Assembly: GCA_051453625.1 (NCBI GenBank)
Contig: JBOZIK010000001.1
Coordinates: 53,574,218 to 53,607,363, forward strand
Length of the DNA: 33,146 nucleotides
Direction: 5' to 3'
From: Welwitschia mirabilis
Taxonomy: Eukaryota; Gnetophyta; Gnetopsida; Welwitschiales
A program made the position numbers and the translations under genes. How positions within the stretch are numbered: the stretch's first letter is position 1; the number at the start of each line of letters is the position of its first letter. The notes beneath the pieces are model-generated. The model made no database searches. It worked only from the letters and a program-made list of their open reading frames with translations, and had not been told where the DNA came from. Positions 19,796 to 31,834 of the stretch are shown here, in pieces.

Positions 19796-20791
19796 TCCTA
19801 AATGTGATAATAATGCAAGAAAATAAACATGCAATACAATGCAAATGCAATCTAACCTAAATGAATACTTATTTGATTACCAAATCCACTTGTCAGGAAT
19901 ATTGATCCTGCATAGCCTAAATTAACTAAGGAAATTATCAAAAACCCTCACTAACTTAAACTATCAAGTAAGTTGAATAGAATGTAATGCAAGTTAATCT
20001 AAAAATGCACCTAAACTAATATCATCAACCTTAACAAAGGTTGTCCTCAAGTAAAACTATCACCGAATCAAGAGTAATATAAACCATAAGGGGCATGTAA
20101 AGTATTAAAGAAATAAAAGAAAAATATAGTCTATACTAATTAAACTAGCATTTAGGTTACAAAGTAGCTATACTTCAATGGAGGATGCATAGTCCAACAC
20201 AAAGGAGACATCTCTCTGCAACTACTCAAAGATGGATCTTCATCCTTTGATCTCTTACAACGTGAATTTTTGGTGCATCAAAGACTGAAAGAAGGATTGA
20301 ATAAAAGGTTTATTTATACAAGAAGAAAAACATAACCGTAATTCAAGGTGTAATAGCCACGTTGGAAAATGTGCTTAATCTTGAGAAAGAAATGAATGAA
20401 ACATATGAAAGTCAGTAAGTTATTTTCAATGTCATTCAAAATGTCATTTAAACGACTAAGGGGATGATGATAGCTATTAAAGCTCCATGTAAGCTGCTTA
20501 ATTTATCCTAACTAGTTAATTCAAATAAAAATAATCTTTCCTTATCAGCAAGTGTTTTGGTATCATCCTAATCATCGTCTAAGTGATGGAGGAGAAGATA
20601 GATTCTTTAAAAAACTTCTTGAATTATCCCATCTCCTAGTTTCTATCATCTTTTATTTAGACAGGCAGTGTTTATGAATTGCTTTAAATACTTGCAAAAT
20701 GTGATAAAGTTTATATGATTTCATGAATTTTTTCCTAACTCTTTAAAATAGTAGAAATTTAGCATAAATCTGTCTAATGTCCTGTAAAATA

Positions 20792-23700
20792 ACTCATAAA
20801 GCCCTATTAAATACATACTATTTGGTATTGCATTAAGCATTATCAAATCAATCATGAAGCATAAAAACATCAAGCTTACTAGAGATTATCTATGAGAAAT
20901 CTATAATATGTCAATGCATAACATAAGATTAAACATTGATTTAGTAGTAATATAATAAATATTAGATTGATTTAAATAGGTATCTAGGGAGGAGGCAATC
21001 TTAGAGGCCTCGTATTTGGCCTTTTAAAAGAGCTTATCTATCTAAACACTTTCCTCACTAGGTAATGCTTTTTACCCCCTATAAATTGGCGATAACAAGT
21101 ACTCATCCTATCACCCATGTAGACAACCTAATGAATTTTTACGGAAAATTTAGGCTTCCTCTTTTACATGCAAAATAATATAATTTTACATGCTTTATAA
21201 TCAAATTTATGATATTTTTAGTTCAAACACTAGTTAATATTACTTTTCCATTCATTATTTATGCCATTTTTAGATCTAAGAATGTAGCCCTTCTTACTTA
21301 GGAAGAACCAATATGAATGGCTACTTTAGCAAAAAGAAACCTTAACGAAATTCATCTTACTAAGTAAGCATAAATCTATCCACTAGAGCTACTACCACAA
21401 TGAATTATAAATGACATAATAATGGCTTTTTGATAAAGAAATTTGCATAAATGTGAGGGAACATTTACAATATTGATAATCAAATGCATGCCCAAATGCA
21501 AGTATTATATTTGAAAAGCACTAACCTCACAAGTGAAATTTGGGAAATTCAGGTCCATTTGGGAATGGAATTTAGATGTGTTAAAGTCTATAACCACTAA
21601 TGATAGCAAAGGATGAGGAAGAAGAGTTTCAATAAATGGATACCTCTTGTTTTTTATGATGAAATGTAAGTATATTTCTAATTAGAGTTGGATATTTTGT
21701 ATGTATTACTTACAAATTTTCTCAAATCCAATTGTTCTACTTTTGCTAATAGGATTTTTATGTGTATTGTATTATACATTTTGTCAAATCTGACTCTTGT
21801 GCCCTTCTTAATATTTTTCTTATGTACATTAATAAACATGATTTTATTTTATTATCTATGTGCATGTGAGTGAATTTTAATACTTCCTCAACATCATGCA
21901 TAAAGTTTACAATAGGGAATATCAAATAAATTAATAATAACATGATATTAATGTTTTACATTTTCTTAATTATGTGATAAGGGACCATTATAACATACAA
22001 AAGGGGGTCATAATAGTATTTTGAATTAACCGTTTTAAATATCACTTTTAACATGGAATTTGAATCATGAAAAGGTTATTTTATACTTCAAAAATATCAT
22101 ATGTAGAAAAAATACATCTATGAAATTTTCATGGTTTTTTAAATACTTAGGCATATTTTTTTATTTTTTATAATTGCAAGCTTATTTTCAATGATAAGCT
22201 TATGATAAGGTTGTTTTAACAAGATTTTTATCTTATAGCAAAGTAATATGTATGTAATAAGGAGCACAACTTTTTTTATTACATAACAATAACAAAATAT
22301 CATGTGAACTAGTTTTAAGAACTTGTAACCCAATGATAATGAAAAATAACATACAAAATTTATTGCATAATGATAAAATGTGATAAAAACAACCTATGAA
22401 TAGTAAAGGACAGGAATAATGAAATTTAATTATCCACGGCTATCACACAGTCATAGGAAAGATACAAAGTTAAAGATTCATTTAACCCCACATATTTCTC
22501 AATTACAAAATTTACAAAGTAGGTGATAGGCCAACAGTAAGAAAGAAGACTTTATCACAAGCTATATATCAACGATAAGACATGTGATTAATATTTATAA
22601 ATAAAATTTTGATAATAATTAAATACCAAAAATGATGTCAAATTCATCCTTAATCCAAATTCTACCTATCCATATTTGTCTTGGCCTAAATCGATTTTGT
22701 AATTTTTCCCAATTTCCCTTATAATCCCATTATAAATATCATCCTTTCCATTTGAAAAAGAAATTTTGAATTATTGATTTCACTTGGAAAATTTGCTCCA
22801 ATTTCTCTTATAATTTAATTCTATTTACAATGAATCTTGAGTTCTATTCAATTCTATTTGTAATGAACCTTGAGTTCTATTCAATTCTACAAAATCTTCT
22901 ATTTGATCATCTAATATATACTCCATCAAAGGATTCCTTGTTAAAATGATATAGGAATACATTTAACTAGATGTTGTAATTATTTTTTAAAAAAAATTCC
23001 TATCATTATTGTAATGTTAATTTTAGTACAAGAGTAGCTCATAGAAGTTTAATTCACTTCATTCTCACTTATTTTAAGTTACATGTCATATTGACTTTTC
23101 ATGCATGTAACTAGTTCAATGGACAATGTACTTCCTAATGTAAGTTGTCATCTATCTTTTGTTCTATGACATTTAATCCATTTATGATTTATTAGAGAAA
23201 TAATTTACAAGCATTAATATTATGTACTTCAATACCTCATGAAGAGAACAATAGACTATTAACAATGTAGAATCAACATTGTTCATCTTTATTTTAAGGC
23301 AAATGTGACATTTCAAATTTATTTAAGATTTTCATTTAGTAACGAGGCAAATTAATTAGTTACATGTAATTAACTAAAGCCTAGTTTTTCTTATTTTAGA
23401 TCCATCTAAATTATTGCACAATAATTAAAGTGCAATTAAAGTAATCATGAATTAATTAGTTTACAAAAGAATCAAAGACACCAATGTCAAGTTCCATTTA
23501 ATTAGAAAAATTATATGAACTCATAATTGTTTGAGTCATAATTTCTAAACTAAAGTTAAAATTATTCTCCATTAATAATCTTATATAATTTTAATTAAAT
23601 AATTACTACATCTTTTATTAAATTCAAGTAAGTTTAAACACATAACTCACTAAGTCCAAGATTTTCAGCATTAAAGGAGTAGAGGCATTCTTAAAAAGAT

Positions 23701-24790
23701 CTTACTTTACTAATTATATTTATGCAAATTAACATGATAATCAAAAGCACTAAAACATGTAAGGCCCTTAATGGAATTTTTCTTATGATATTATCATAAA
23801 TTAAAAATATTTTAGTTAATAACATGCTATACCTTAGATTCACTAACATGAAAGGAAATGAAATTATCCTAAAGTTTAAATAAATCATTAGTGATAACTA
23901 ATACAACAAATAATTAATGAGAAATTTGATTTAAGATTTTGCTATATACCTTAATGCATAAAGTCCTCTTATTAAGTAATATCCTTTAAATGTCTTATGT
24001 AAATCTAATGCATAAGTTAGGCATTTTACATCTAATTTGATCAAGTTACTAAGCATTCAAATATATTTCAAGTATCCAACATCTTACATAAGTCATTTTA
24101 ATTAAAATTATTAGAATTCTAGGATAAAATATAATAAATCAAAGAATAAAATTTTAAAATTTATTTGCATTAGATTAATTTAGTAAGATTAACCTTATTA
24201 TGTCAATATATATTAAGGTAATTTATCTTTTTCCTCACTATCAATCCTTTTCCTCTTTTTTTTTTCTTTTCTTTTCTTTTATTTTATTTTTGGTTTTGTG
24301 TTATCAAGTATTGCAAGCCTGCATTTAGGTGATACTATCACATTATTTTTTTTCTTTTTCTATTTTTTTGCATTTTTTAAAAAAATTTAAAAACTATATT
24401 AAGAGAAATTTCTATTTGTCTACAAGACTAATTCTTATTATTTTACTAAATATTAGATGGAGTAATATTGAGATACGATCCTTGGATGTGAATATCACTT
24501 AACTAAGTACTAATAACGACCTAAAGATAGTTAAATTGCTAGAGGAGGACCTTGGCTAGATTTCTAGTTTCTACTTCAACATGAATGTTTTTGTGTTGAA
24601 GATCAATAACTTACTAATGAAAACCTTCTTAAGAACCTTAACAATATCCCTATTATTGTATTTCCTGTACATGATATACTTAGAATGTTCTTTATAGATA
24701 ACTACAAGTTGAATCCATTAGAGAATAAGTGAAATAACAGAAAATATTAAGGCATGTTGAGATGTTGGCACATCTTCATAATATGTGATG
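20792..24790. other. AT-rich intergenic DNA with no recognised gene or element
   Basis: Only short hydrophobic frames of about 60-65 codons occur (21688-21873 on +, 22139-22333 and 23691-23888 on minus), typical of AT-rich DNA. A 33-bp tandem duplication lies at 22818-22890 and a pyrimidine-rich tract at 24241-24285. I see no pol-type motif. Confidence 0.45.
22818..22890. repeat. 33-bp tandem duplication, two copies and a stub
   Basis: ATTCTATTTACAATGAATCT at 22818 and ATTCTATTTGTAATGAACCT at 22851 open two near-identical units. A third begins at 22884 but stops after seven bases. Confidence 0.85.
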
Positions 24791-24792
24791 GC

Positions 24793-25480
24793 ATCTATTA
24801 TTTGATAAATGAATATATTAACAATTTTTTATAAGATCCAAAAAAGATTAATGTGAAGAATTTTAATGCATCTTGATAATAAGTAATAGATTTCATCATT
24901 TAGCAAAGGTGCTTCAACCTAGAAATGTATCTTCATAGTCTATTATAAAGATTCTTCACAGTCTATAATGGCTTCCCTCATTTAGAAAATATTCTTCATC
25001 ATAAGGGTATACTTGCATAGTCTTTTTAAGAAGGTTCTTCGTAATCTATGATGTTTTCAATCATCTAGTGAAGACATTTTAGCAAGAAAACCCTCTTCAT
25101 AATGTATTACAAAGAGATATCATCATTGGATAAAGGTCCATCAACTATCATACAAATACATATTAATATATTAGTTTGATTTTCAACATTTGAGAAAGAC
25201 ATGTCAATTTGTTCGCACATCTTTCATTACTAGGAAAATGGATTCCATCATATGGTAAAGATTTGTTAGTAAGAAGATGCATCTTCGTGATCCACTACAA
25301 AAGAATCTTATCATTTGATGAAGGCATGTCAACTACTAGATAATGGTATTATAAACTATTGGTACATACTCTTAAAATTTAGTAAAGACATCTTAACTAG
25401 TTAGCACACATTCCTTCATTAGGTAAAGTGGCATCAACTTGTTAGAGTTCCTTCTCAACATTTACAAAGGCATTCCAAAT
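24793..25480. repeat. Highly degenerate minisatellite, about 11 units of 41-100 bp
   Basis: A motif like CATCATTTGGTAAAGGCATYTCAACT recurs, with variations, near 24793, 24894, 24971, 25047, 25113, 25183, 25244, 25310, 25372, 25413 and 25454. Between copies, AAGATTCTTC and ATAGTCTAT-like pieces also recur (for example 24932-24968 and 25018-25043). Most spacings are 61-77 bp. No reading frame runs through it. Confidence 0.6.
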
Positions 25481-26680
25481 AAAATTTTTTTAACATAAAG
25501 TGCCTCAAGTAACTTGATGTTTCTTTTAAGTAGTGATAAATGCATGTCAAAAAATTAAAACATCTTGAATAACTAGTAAAACTACACTGATGTTTTTTTT
25601 GTTATATAAAACATAAGTTAAAGGTATACTAGCTTTGTAATGGATCTTTACCCTCCTAAAGTGAGAAAAAAAAAAGGTTTATGTCACTTATAATTTTGTG
25701 TTATTATGAATAATTAGCACATCTTGATGCACATTAGCTAAAGTTTATATTTCTAAATTTATGAAAAATAATTTCCTTCACAAAACTTCATGTCTGTGAT
25801 AAAATTTTATAAGCAACAATATAATCTTTATGCAATGAATGTTATAGCCTCATACCCTAATTCAATGTTGGTAGAATAATGATATTTTACTCAAAGTGTC
25901 GTCTTAGTACTTAATTTGACAACTTATTTTACAATATTTATAAATCATTTGGTAAGGCTTGGAATAAGAAAAAATAAAGATCTCACTAACATAAAAAATG
26001 TAAGAGAAAAATAAAACCAAAGCATAGTTTTTAACAAAATACTAAGGGAACACACAATAAGCCAAGTTAAAAATTAATTTTCTTTCAAACAGAATCTATT
26101 CTCATGGGAATTAGTTTTAAAAGCAAAGGAGCTAATCAAAGATTTATGGTTTTAATAACATTATGATTCTATTTATTATGCATATATTTAAGGACTTATT
26201 TATGAAGAGAAACAATCATAATAGTAATAGAAGAAACTTAATTTAAATTTTCTAAGTACTAGATCAGAGCTTGAACCAGCTGTTAATTGTCAAAATATGG
26301 AGTAACCACTTAAATAGTCAAGAAGGAAGGTGAGGTTATCTAGAGGATAGATAGGATCAAATACTAGTAAATGATGTTAAGCTAATGCTAGCTATGCATG
26401 TTAAAGTGAGAATGATGGCTAGTAATTAAAGTTATAGATTAAACGTTAATAGGAACTACATTATTATCTTCATTCCCATTATTTGAGGGATACCCTAATC
26501 ATTATCATTATGAGAAGAATGCGAAAAGATTAGATGGTTTTATTACCCATCAACATTGTTAATATTGTAATTTTAAATTCAAGTAGGAGAAGACTATAAA
26601 GTGGAGTAATAAGATGAGGAGTCACCATAAACATAACCTGAGTTACAACATCTTCCCTACCATCCCTACCATAAGATTAA
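25481..26680. other. AT-rich intergenic DNA, nothing recognised
   Basis: Short poly-A and poly-T tracts (for example 25664-25675) and no frame of note. It may include the decayed 3' part of the neighbouring minus-strand coding remnant. Confidence 0.4.
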
Positions 26681-27170
26681 CATGAATTATCTATATCATG
26701 TAGAACATTAGTATTATCATAGGTGTTTGTATCTTTAGAATCCATAGAGATATTATAAGGGATTTCTACCTAGTAATTAAGAATGTCACTAAAATGTTGT
26801 ACATGCATAGTAGCATTCATATCATATGAATGAATATGTATAGAAAAAATAGTAATGGATTTGTCAAAAGAGTAAGATGAGTTAACATTAATCATTCCCA
26901 TAGAAAGACCTTGAAACATTAAAATATTAAAAATGAAAGTAATTTTACAATTATTCTTGTTTGCCTAGACCATATTCCAAGTTCAATGGAAGGTCTCAAT
27001 ATCACAAGGAAATCAAAATTTATTAATTTTATCTAACACCTTGTCTTCTTCATTAATTAAAAGTAAGGCCATTTTTCCTTTCTTATGGAACATGTATGTT
27101 TTCTCATCCTAATATGATTAGTTATTCCTTGAGTATTCTTCAAATTCCCTCATTCTCCTATTAGCAACTA
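26680..27170 (-). pseudogene. Coding-like remnant, possibly LINE ORF1 (DUF4283-like)
   Basis: One minus frame stays coding-like through a few stops: EKTYMFHKKGKMALLLINEE, then DKVLDKINKF, FPCDIETFH, TWNMV and ILMFQGLSMGM. The pattern of a hydrophobic strand, EEDKVL, an aromatic Trp segment and a later hydrophobic GL/LP-type segment is like the DUF4283 domain of plant LINE ORF1 proteins. It lies downstream of the RT remnant of the neighbouring LINE, so it would belong to a second copy. The family match is my reading only. Confidence 0.25.
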
Positions 27171-28291
27171 ATTTGAAAATAATATTCTTTAGTTTCTTTT
27201 ATCTTAGATTGTTAAATAGAGTTTATTAAAACTAATTAGATTTCAAATAATGTATATTCCTTTATGTAAAAAAGTTTTTATTATTTTAGTATAGACCTTA
27301 ATTTAATGACTTCTAATAAGTTGAATGATTAACTTATTAGATAAGGAAATTAAATTCTTTTGTGATTACATTTAAGCTTAGCTATAATTAGCTTCTAATA
27401 CTTCTAGATTTTATAAAGAAGAAATGCACCTCTAATAGTGTGATTTTTTTCCATTAAATAGTTCATGTATCCATCTTTCATGGAAGGAAACCCCTAGTTA
27501 ATATGTAGCCTTTGAAATATGAATCTGTAGTAGAATCTTCTACCTTTTTCACCTAGTGAAATAACTCTTAAACCATCATAAAGCTAGATTATGAACTATT
27601 TAAAGATATCAAGGATGCCTAGGTGGTTATGATCTTTATAAAATTGAACATTAACTAAGAAACCTAGTCAAAGGTATTACCATTAAAGGTGCACCATAGA
27701 GAAGTTCTCATAACTCTCTTCAAAGCTTTTGCTATGTTATGATTAGGAGTAATTATATAGAAACACATGTGAAAATTCTTGAAAGAATATGTTTAAATAT
27801 TACTTTTTAATTACAAAGAGAGTAATTGATTACTAGACTTTCCAAATATTTTCTTAACTATGTTAGGACACTAGACCATGCTCCATAAGAAGTACCTTTA
27901 ACTATCATTGAGATGTTTAAAAATTTAATCCTTAACACCATCCCCTTACTAGGGGTAGTGATAATCCTAATCCTATAAAAGAGTATGAAAATTCCTATAT
28001 GCTTTAGACTTAATCTAATTGGTTTTAGATTCTAAAGCATCCTTATACAACTAGAGTGTATTTAACATATTATGTACATTTTCTTCAGTCTCATTCAAAA
28101 AGGAAAAAAATCATTAACATACTAATTATGAAATGAATCCTCATCATTACTTGACAGTTAAACTCTTTTAAAAATTATAAAATTACAAAAGCATCTAGTC
28201 AAGTATGTCAGTCCACGAATTATAATAATAAAATTAGATAGGGTTAAAGGGAAATCTTGACCAATAGATTTTTGAATAATAAAGAAGTAAG

Positions 28292-28351
28292 AATAAATCT
28301 TCTTAATAAGAATAGGAATTTAATAAATCTTCTTAATAAAAATACAAATTT
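28292..28351. repeat. 30-bp tandem duplication within the LINE remnant
   Basis: AATAAATCTTCTTAATAAGA at 28292 and AATAAATCTTCTTAATAAAA at 28322 begin two copies 30 bp apart. It is small and in a dead coding region. Confidence 0.8.
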
Positions 28352-28963
28352 GCATCTACAAATAACAAATCAATGTTACTTAAAAAAGAATCCTTTAGTT
28401 TTATCTAATTACTAATAGTTCTTAGAAATGGCCAATTACTGTAATCATAGGCTTTAGTAAAATCTGCTTTCAAAATAAAGGTTTGACTATAGGTATATAA
28501 CCCATTTTAAACATTTTAAGGTAATGAAAACATTAGTTAAAATGAATTAATCCTCTCTAGGTAAGCCTTCAATTTCAATGCAATAATAGTTAAAATTATT
28601 TTGCAAGGAATATTAAAATATGATAAGCCATTAGGAATTAATTTCCACTAAGTTCTCTTAATTAGGAATGAATTTGTTCTTACCTTTATTTCAAAAATAT
28701 TCCAAGGAATCTCTATTAAATTATTTTAAATAAAATTTATAGAAATATATCTTAATACGAAGCCAGAAATTTGGTGCCATTCTATTAGAAAATCATCAAT
28801 TCTAGGAGCCTTGTTTATCATCTACTTAAGAATAGTAGAGAAATCATACAAAGAAAGCACTTTGGGATAATCATGATAGTGATGTTAAACTGAGAAAATG
28901 TATAAAGAACCTTTTCTAATACTTTCATATTTATAAAGAAAGATTAAAAAAGGATCTTGATAA

Positions 28964-28995
28964 NNNNNNNNNNNNNNNNNNNNNNNNNNNNNNNN
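28964..28995. other. Assembly gap, 32 N
   Basis: This N run is 32 bases and its flanks do not repeat each other, unlike the five 100-N gaps. It is probably a sized gap with truly missing bases inside the LINE remnant. Confidence 0.95.
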
Positions 28996-30009
28996 GCACT
29001 TGCATGATGTAGTCTTGAAATAATTGTTCTTCTTAAAGGCCTATAAAAATGTTAAAAAATATTTAGTTGGTTGATCTCCCTTAAGAAACTAGTTTATTCT
29101 AGTTTAATCCATTGTTAATACAAGAAGGAAGGAAATCTAATATATATGTAAACTACATATGAATGTTTGCACAATCTACACTAAATGATCAAACATTAGG
29201 TGCTTTACATGGAATTTTAACTAAGGCTCTATGAGTTCCTTTATTCTAACTAAAGACCATGTTAATTTGATATCCTTATATTTGATTACTTAGGTCTTGT
29301 AATTTCTTTTATAAATTCTTTTTTCTTTAAGTGGCAATTTGAATAGATAGATCTATTATTATCTAAACTGCTATAGTAAACTATTAAATTTATTATGTGC
29401 TGCCATAAGAATAAGAATGCAAATTCTGTACTTAAGTGCAAAGAGAATAAAATTCAGGAGAGTTTAAAAAGAAAGTATTAAAACAAAGGTTATTCTATGT
29501 ATCTATGAACTTAGTGTAGATTTCAAAATCACAAGTAACTTGAAAGTGCTCAAAAAAAGTAAAGTCATAGATCATCATAGAAATGATTCATATCTTTTTA
29601 TGAAATGATGAAATATTAACATGCAAAAGAATAAATCCTCTCTAGATAAGATGAAACAAAATCTTTTTCTCTCTTATGTTTTAACCAAGAAAATGATCTA
29701 AAGGCTAGAGTGAAATAATCTTCAATGACATTTCTAAAAGTATAAGTGATTTTTAAATGATCCCAAGAAACCTTTTTAAAGACATAAAGAATAAATATTC
29801 TTCCATTAGTTTGTCTTTAGTGATTTTAATTATATTATAATTGCCTATGATTATCCTAGAAATGATTGAAAGTCTTTGGACCAACTACTACCAAAACATG
29901 GCTCTCTCCAATACACTATTAGAAGCATAAACATTACAAATACCAGAATAAATAATCTTAATTCTCAAATTTACCTTGACTACTCTATTTAAAGAAGTGT
30001 AGTTGTTGA

Positions 30010-30790
30010 CAATATTACTACTTTAGCTGTTACATCTAGATTTTTCTAAGGTTACACAACCCTTTTAGTTAATTAGATAAATAATTAAATATTGAAAATT
30101 TTATAATAGTAAATAAGTCTAGTCGCTAACTATTTAAAAAAAAAATACCAGTACTAGTAAAACTATGTATTTTCATGTTACCTGTTTCAAAATTTATTGA
30201 AATATTAACTTACAGCCATTACTTTTAGTTAATTAATTGCAAGATGGAGTTGATTGTGGAAATTACTATTACTTATGCATGTTTTTTTATTCATATGATT
30301 TGGATTTGGATTACTTGACTTATTTTGGAAATTAATTACAACTTTGTTATAGATTTCTTTTAGTTGTATCTTGACCATGAAATAGTTAATATATGTGACC
30401 TGAAGTATTTACTTATGCTATTATTTCATGTGGTGAAATTTATTTATCATTGTTATTATATTGTTGCTTACACCTAGTGGTCAGGCTTGGAAAGGATGGA
30501 TTATAGAAACCTAATTTACATATAAAGACTTAAGCCTTATTGTTAGTTCTTTGTTATAAATATCTGATTTCCTTAGCCATTGGAGTCATAGATTCATACC
30601 TTGCAATTCTGAATGTGTTGGAGCTTGGATATAATAGTAGCACTTGAAGGCTTAGCTTAGAATAAGTCTGGTCTTGATCTATTCTTGTAATTTTTGTATG
30701 GTCCTAAACTGGTTTTGATCTATTCTTGTAATTTTTGTATGGTCCTAACCTCCTCTTGTATTTTTTCATGATCCCAACTTTATCTTGTAA
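30010..30790 (+). mobile_element. LTR-like relic B, related to relic A
   Basis: Blocks CCTAGTGGTCAGG (30473-30485), TATAAATA (30555-30562) and TTGGAGCTTGGA (near 30618) occur in the same order as in 7341-7520. A possible start is TGTTACATCTAGATTTTT at 30039. A 41-bp tandem duplication lies in its right part. No PBS or partner ends were found. It may be a solo LTR. Confidence 0.4.
30672..30752. repeat. 41-bp tandem duplication
   Basis: TTGATCTATTCTTGTAATTT, with the following TTGTATGGTCCTAA, occurs from 30675 and again from 30716, 41 bp apart. A weaker third version (CTCTTGTATTTTTTCATGAT) follows at about 30753. Confidence 0.9.
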
Positions 30791-31830
30791 TACTTGCATT
30801 TTAGTGTTTCTTATGTTATCATGTTTAGATATATTTTTCTAACAATAATCATATAATCATGAAGCTTTTTTTTAGCATCTTATGAGAAAGATTTAGGGTT
30901 TGCAAATCTTATGCTTATTATGTATCATTGTATCATAGTTTCTTAGGATCTTATAAAATTTGAGGAACCTTTCCCTATCTCGTTAATGACAATCTTGATT
31001 AAGCCTTGTTGATAGCTTGGTATGGATTATTTGTGAATGACTTGTGTTGACTATTAACCATGACTTGAGATTGTTAAATAACAGAATTAAAACTAGCCAA
31101 GATAACCAGTTCTTTGGACTTCTAGAGTGATACTCTGTAATGTGAGTCTCAAGGCCATTGGACTGAACTTCTAATTAAAAAAGGGAAAATGTAAACAAAT
31201 GTTATCATTTTATTACTTTTGGTTATGTGTAACTAGATTACTTAAAGTTGTTGTGAAATAACAATAAAAAAGATAATATTAAATTGATGAGAGGTCTTGG
31301 TCATGTCCTTTGTGATGTAGTCCTTTACTTTATACCTCATTGTGGGGAACCATTTTCCTATCCATTCCTTGCCTTAGGGCATACTTGGAAGTATGATGGA
31401 TACAATTCTCATACCCTACATGCATGTGCAGGAATTATTGTGAAGGAGAATACTAAAAAGAGCTAGTGATTACGTTGAGAACTGGGCGTCATCAACGTGA
31501 TTGCTTCAGTTGTTTACATTGCTATGTTTTAGTAATTGTAATTAAAAGGAGACCTTATGTGAGAGATGTATGTATCATTAGCTTGTTATCTTACAATTTG
31601 AGTACAATTAAATATTTTATCACTTTCTTGAAATTTATAAATATGTGTATAGTTAATTGTTTATGCAGAAGATATTTACTCTTTCTTGCAAGAGTCATTT
31701 CTTTGAGAAAATACTTATATATACATATGTTCCTTAGATTTATTATTGATATTTCCATTGAGTTATAATTTGTTTAATGTTAACAACATGTAGTTAATAC
31801 TCTAGTTTCTAACATATTAATCTCAAGTGT
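30791..31830. other. Intergenic DNA with two short + frames, not recognised
   Basis: A 60-codon frame (31284-31466) and a 100-codon frame (31466-31768) touch end to start. The first contains HCGEPFSYPFLALGHTWKYD and is less biased than most here, but neither shows a known motif. The second becomes a chain of hydrophobic AT-rich codons. They are probably chance frames or retroelement debris. Confidence 0.35.
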
Positions 31831-31834
31831 ATGT

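Larger units (their letters stand above)
9110..20791 (-). mobile_element. Decayed Athila-like Ty3/Gypsy LTR retrotransposon
   Basis: Two long direct LTR copies enclose, on the minus strand, a tRNA-Asp-type PBS, gag, protease, RT, RNase H and integrase in Gypsy order, then a ~2.7 kb region, a polypurine tract and the second LTR. The RT and RNase H sequence style (IFMDDFS, YIDHAMIKYL, PWYANIINYLVT) and the long 3' region point to the Athila lineage. All reading frames carry stops and frameshifts, and the LTRs differ by many substitutions and indels, so the insertion is old. I could not find a target-site duplication. The five internal 100-N gaps make the apparent length longer than the true one. 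Confidence 0.9.
19227..20791 (-). repeat. 5' LTR of the Athila-like element, with two assembly gaps
   Basis: It begins on + with TGTTGTGG beside the PBS and ends with AAAATA at 20791, where similarity to 9226-10176 stops. It contains a long TG microsatellite and two 100-N gaps. The second gap is flanked by an identical 77-bp duplication, so the true LTR is nearer 1.2 kb. The minus-strand promoter that once drove the element should lie within it. Confidence 0.85.
27900..29990 (-). mobile_element. Decayed LINE (non-LTR retrotransposon), endonuclease and RT parts
   Basis: Reading the minus strand from the right: NVYASN (29918-29935) followed by a VLERAMFW-type piece and IIIGNYN (29826-29856), matching NVYAPN...R..FW and the IIGGDFN of LINE apurinic endonucleases. 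Further on, FNIPCKIIL...LKAYLERIN resembles the SLCN-YKIISK-NRLK region of LINE RT. ILKADFTKAYDY (28441-28470) is the RT motif with its Asp. NETEENVHNMLNTL near 28081-28110 follows where the FADD box should be. Many stops and a 32-N gap break it. The Asp of GDFN is Asn. Confidence 0.75.

Noticed and set aside
9110-20791. Target-site duplication of the Athila-like element
   Set aside because: The left end is too diverged to place, and the flanks I compared (ACTCA on the right) do not match.
23350-23380. Palindrome around TTAGTTACATGTAATTAACT
   Set aside because: It is imperfect and in DNA so AT-rich that such inverted repeats are expected by chance.
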